Made by a program: the position numbers and the translations under genes
In this document: in pieces, positions 63,294 through 64,000 of the stretch
How the letters are laid out: each line of letters begins with the position of its first letter
Numbering within the stretch: position 1 is the stretch's first letter
Source of the DNA: CAYVBJ01 sp964517005
GTDB lineage: Bacteria; Bacteroidota; Rhodothermia; Balneolales; Balneolaceae
DNA length: 64,000 nucleotides
Assembly: GCA_964517005.1 (NCBI GenBank)
Contig: CAZFAJ010000003.1
Location: 1 to 64,000, forward strand
Direction of reading: 5' to 3'
The notes under the pieces: generated by a model
Told to the model about the DNA's origin: nothing
The model's input: the letters and a program-made list of their open reading frames with translations, nothing else
Databases searched by the model: none

Positions 63294-63359
63294 AAAGTGG
63301 TTTATTACATTCTGAATATTGCTATAGGGTGATGTTAATATGCAGGACAGGATAAACAA

Positions 63360-63387
63360 AAAAAGCGATAGTTAACTATCGCTTTTT
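63360..63387. terminator. Perfect palindromic terminator between peptidase genes
   Basis: AAAAAGCGATAGTT followed by its reverse complement AACTATCGCTTTTT: 28 bp, fully symmetrical, flanked by As and Ts on both sides, so it works in either direction. It lies 32 bp downstream of the M23 gene stop (minus strand) and 67 bp upstream of the M28 start, so it separates the two. Confidence 0.85.
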
Positions 63388-63418
63388 ACATTTCTTAATA
63401 AGAATTTTTGACTGATGG

Positions 63419-64000
63419 CTAATCCATCGACATGGGGTTATTCCGGGAGATATCCTGATACATCAGATATTCTTCAGGAGTTGTATCGGCAAACAGAAAA
63501 TTCAAGGGATCGATGGGTTTGCTGTTTAATTTCACTTCGTAATGAAGGTGCGGCCCCGAAGACATGCCGCTGTTACCGGTAAATGCGACAAGATCACCGC
63601 GCTGTACCTTCGACCCTTTTTTAATACCTTCGGCAAAGCCGGAAAGGTGAGCATATCTCGTCTCATAACCGTATCCGTGATCAATAACCAGAAGAAGGCC
63701 ATATGTACCATTGCGACCGGCAAATTTAACAGTTCCGTCTCCGGTACTGAAAACATCAGTTCCGATATCAGCTCTAAAATCCAGGCCTTCATGAAATCTG
63801 CGATATTTTAAAACAGGATGCATTCTCATGCCATACCCGCTGAGAAGAATCCCGGATACAGGTTTAATAGCCGGCAAATGGCTAAGTTTTTCCTGGTTCT
63901 GATTGTAGTAATACTTAATTTCATCAAAAGATAATTTTTGAATATTGATCTTGCGTTCAAGATTATCAAGCTGACTTGAGGTCCAGCGCAGAATCTCAGA
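63419..64000 (-). CDS. M23 family peptidase (LytM-like), start outside window
   Basis: 194 residues of a longer protein; the frame stays open to the window edge with no start needed inside. The first part (SEILRWTSSQLDNLERKINI) is helical/coiled-coil-like. The LytM domain follows: MHPVLKYRRFHEGLDF gives the first His/Asp ligands, and GPHLHYEV the HxH motif. Cleaves peptidoglycan cross-bridges or activates amidases. A palindromic terminator follows the stop. Confidence 0.9.
   Translation of the reverse strand, partial: SEILRWTSSQLDNLERKINIQKLSFDEIKYYYNQNQEKLSHLPAIKPVSGILLSGYGMRMHPVLKYRRFHEGLDFRADIGTDVFSTGDGTVKFAGRNGTYGLLLVIDHGYGYETRYAHLSGFAEGIKKGSKVQRGDLVAFTGNSGMSSGPHLHYEVKLNSKPIDPLNFLFADTTPEEYLMYQDISRNNPMSMD

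Overview
The window reads as one chromosomal stretch, with one assembly gap, of a bacterium from the Bacteroidota/Balneolota side of the FCB group. This placement is inferred from gene content: paired PorV/PorQ-like outer-membrane proteins beside a secreted Asp-box protein with a FlgD-like C-terminal domain, a DUF4837 lipoprotein, several CRTAC1 (FG-GAP/UnbV) proteins, a UbiE/MenG methyltransferase and mostly weak Shine-Dalgarno sites. The exact genus cannot be read from the sequence. Exactly 100 Ns at 55420-55519 mark a draft or metagenome scaffold.

Region 1 (1-3435) is accessory DNA. It holds a truncated metallo-beta-lactamase-fold lactonase gene and its TetR regulator with two operator-like palindromes. 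Next come two sequences that fold like integron attC recombination sites, flanking a FitA/VapC-type toxin-antitoxin cassette. A small membrane-protein ORF, a HigB toxin broken by a stop codon, an intact HigA antitoxin and a tRNA-Val gene at the edge follow. Region 2 (3675-13282) is a four-gene set: three large FG-GAP/UnbV proteins, one with TPRs, followed by an RnfD/UnbU-like membrane protein. Region 3 (13296-15852) is an OpuC-type osmolyte ABC transporter whose fused binding domain appears circularly permuted. Region 4 (15872-19297, minus strand) is a fixABCX electron-transfer flavoprotein operon. Region 5 (19740-31751) is mainly housekeeping: a lone receiver protein, xerD, a PgpH-like HD hydrolase, ligA, a RodZ-like protein, comF, a phosphatase, ubiE, fabZ, panB and surE.

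Region 6 (31834-43076, minus strand) concerns the cell surface. A polysaccharide locus (two glycosyltransferases, a flippase, a NodB-like protein, wecB) is followed by a secretion-type operon (lipoprotein, Asp-box/FlgD protein, two PorV-like barrels). Region 7 (44208-52093) is a complete trp operon, trpL-E-S-G-D-C-F-B-A. It begins with a classical attenuator: a leader peptide with three consecutive Trp codons, mutually exclusive hairpins and an intrinsic terminator just before trpE. The tryptophanyl-tRNA synthetase gene sits inside the operon, so it should answer to the same charged-tRNA signal. Region 8 (52179-59572) is DUF4837 plus biotin synthesis: bioF, a BioH/BioG-like esterase, bioC (split by the gap), bioD, bioA, and bioB on the opposite strand. 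Region 9 (59826-64000) has an esterase, an OmpR-type regulator, a CBS protein, an M28 peptidase and an M23 peptidase that runs off the window.

The most interesting items are the trp attenuator with embedded trpS, the permuted binding domain, the attC-flanked cassette, and the CRTAC1/UnbU cluster. No CRISPR array, rRNA, prophage or transposase gene was seen.
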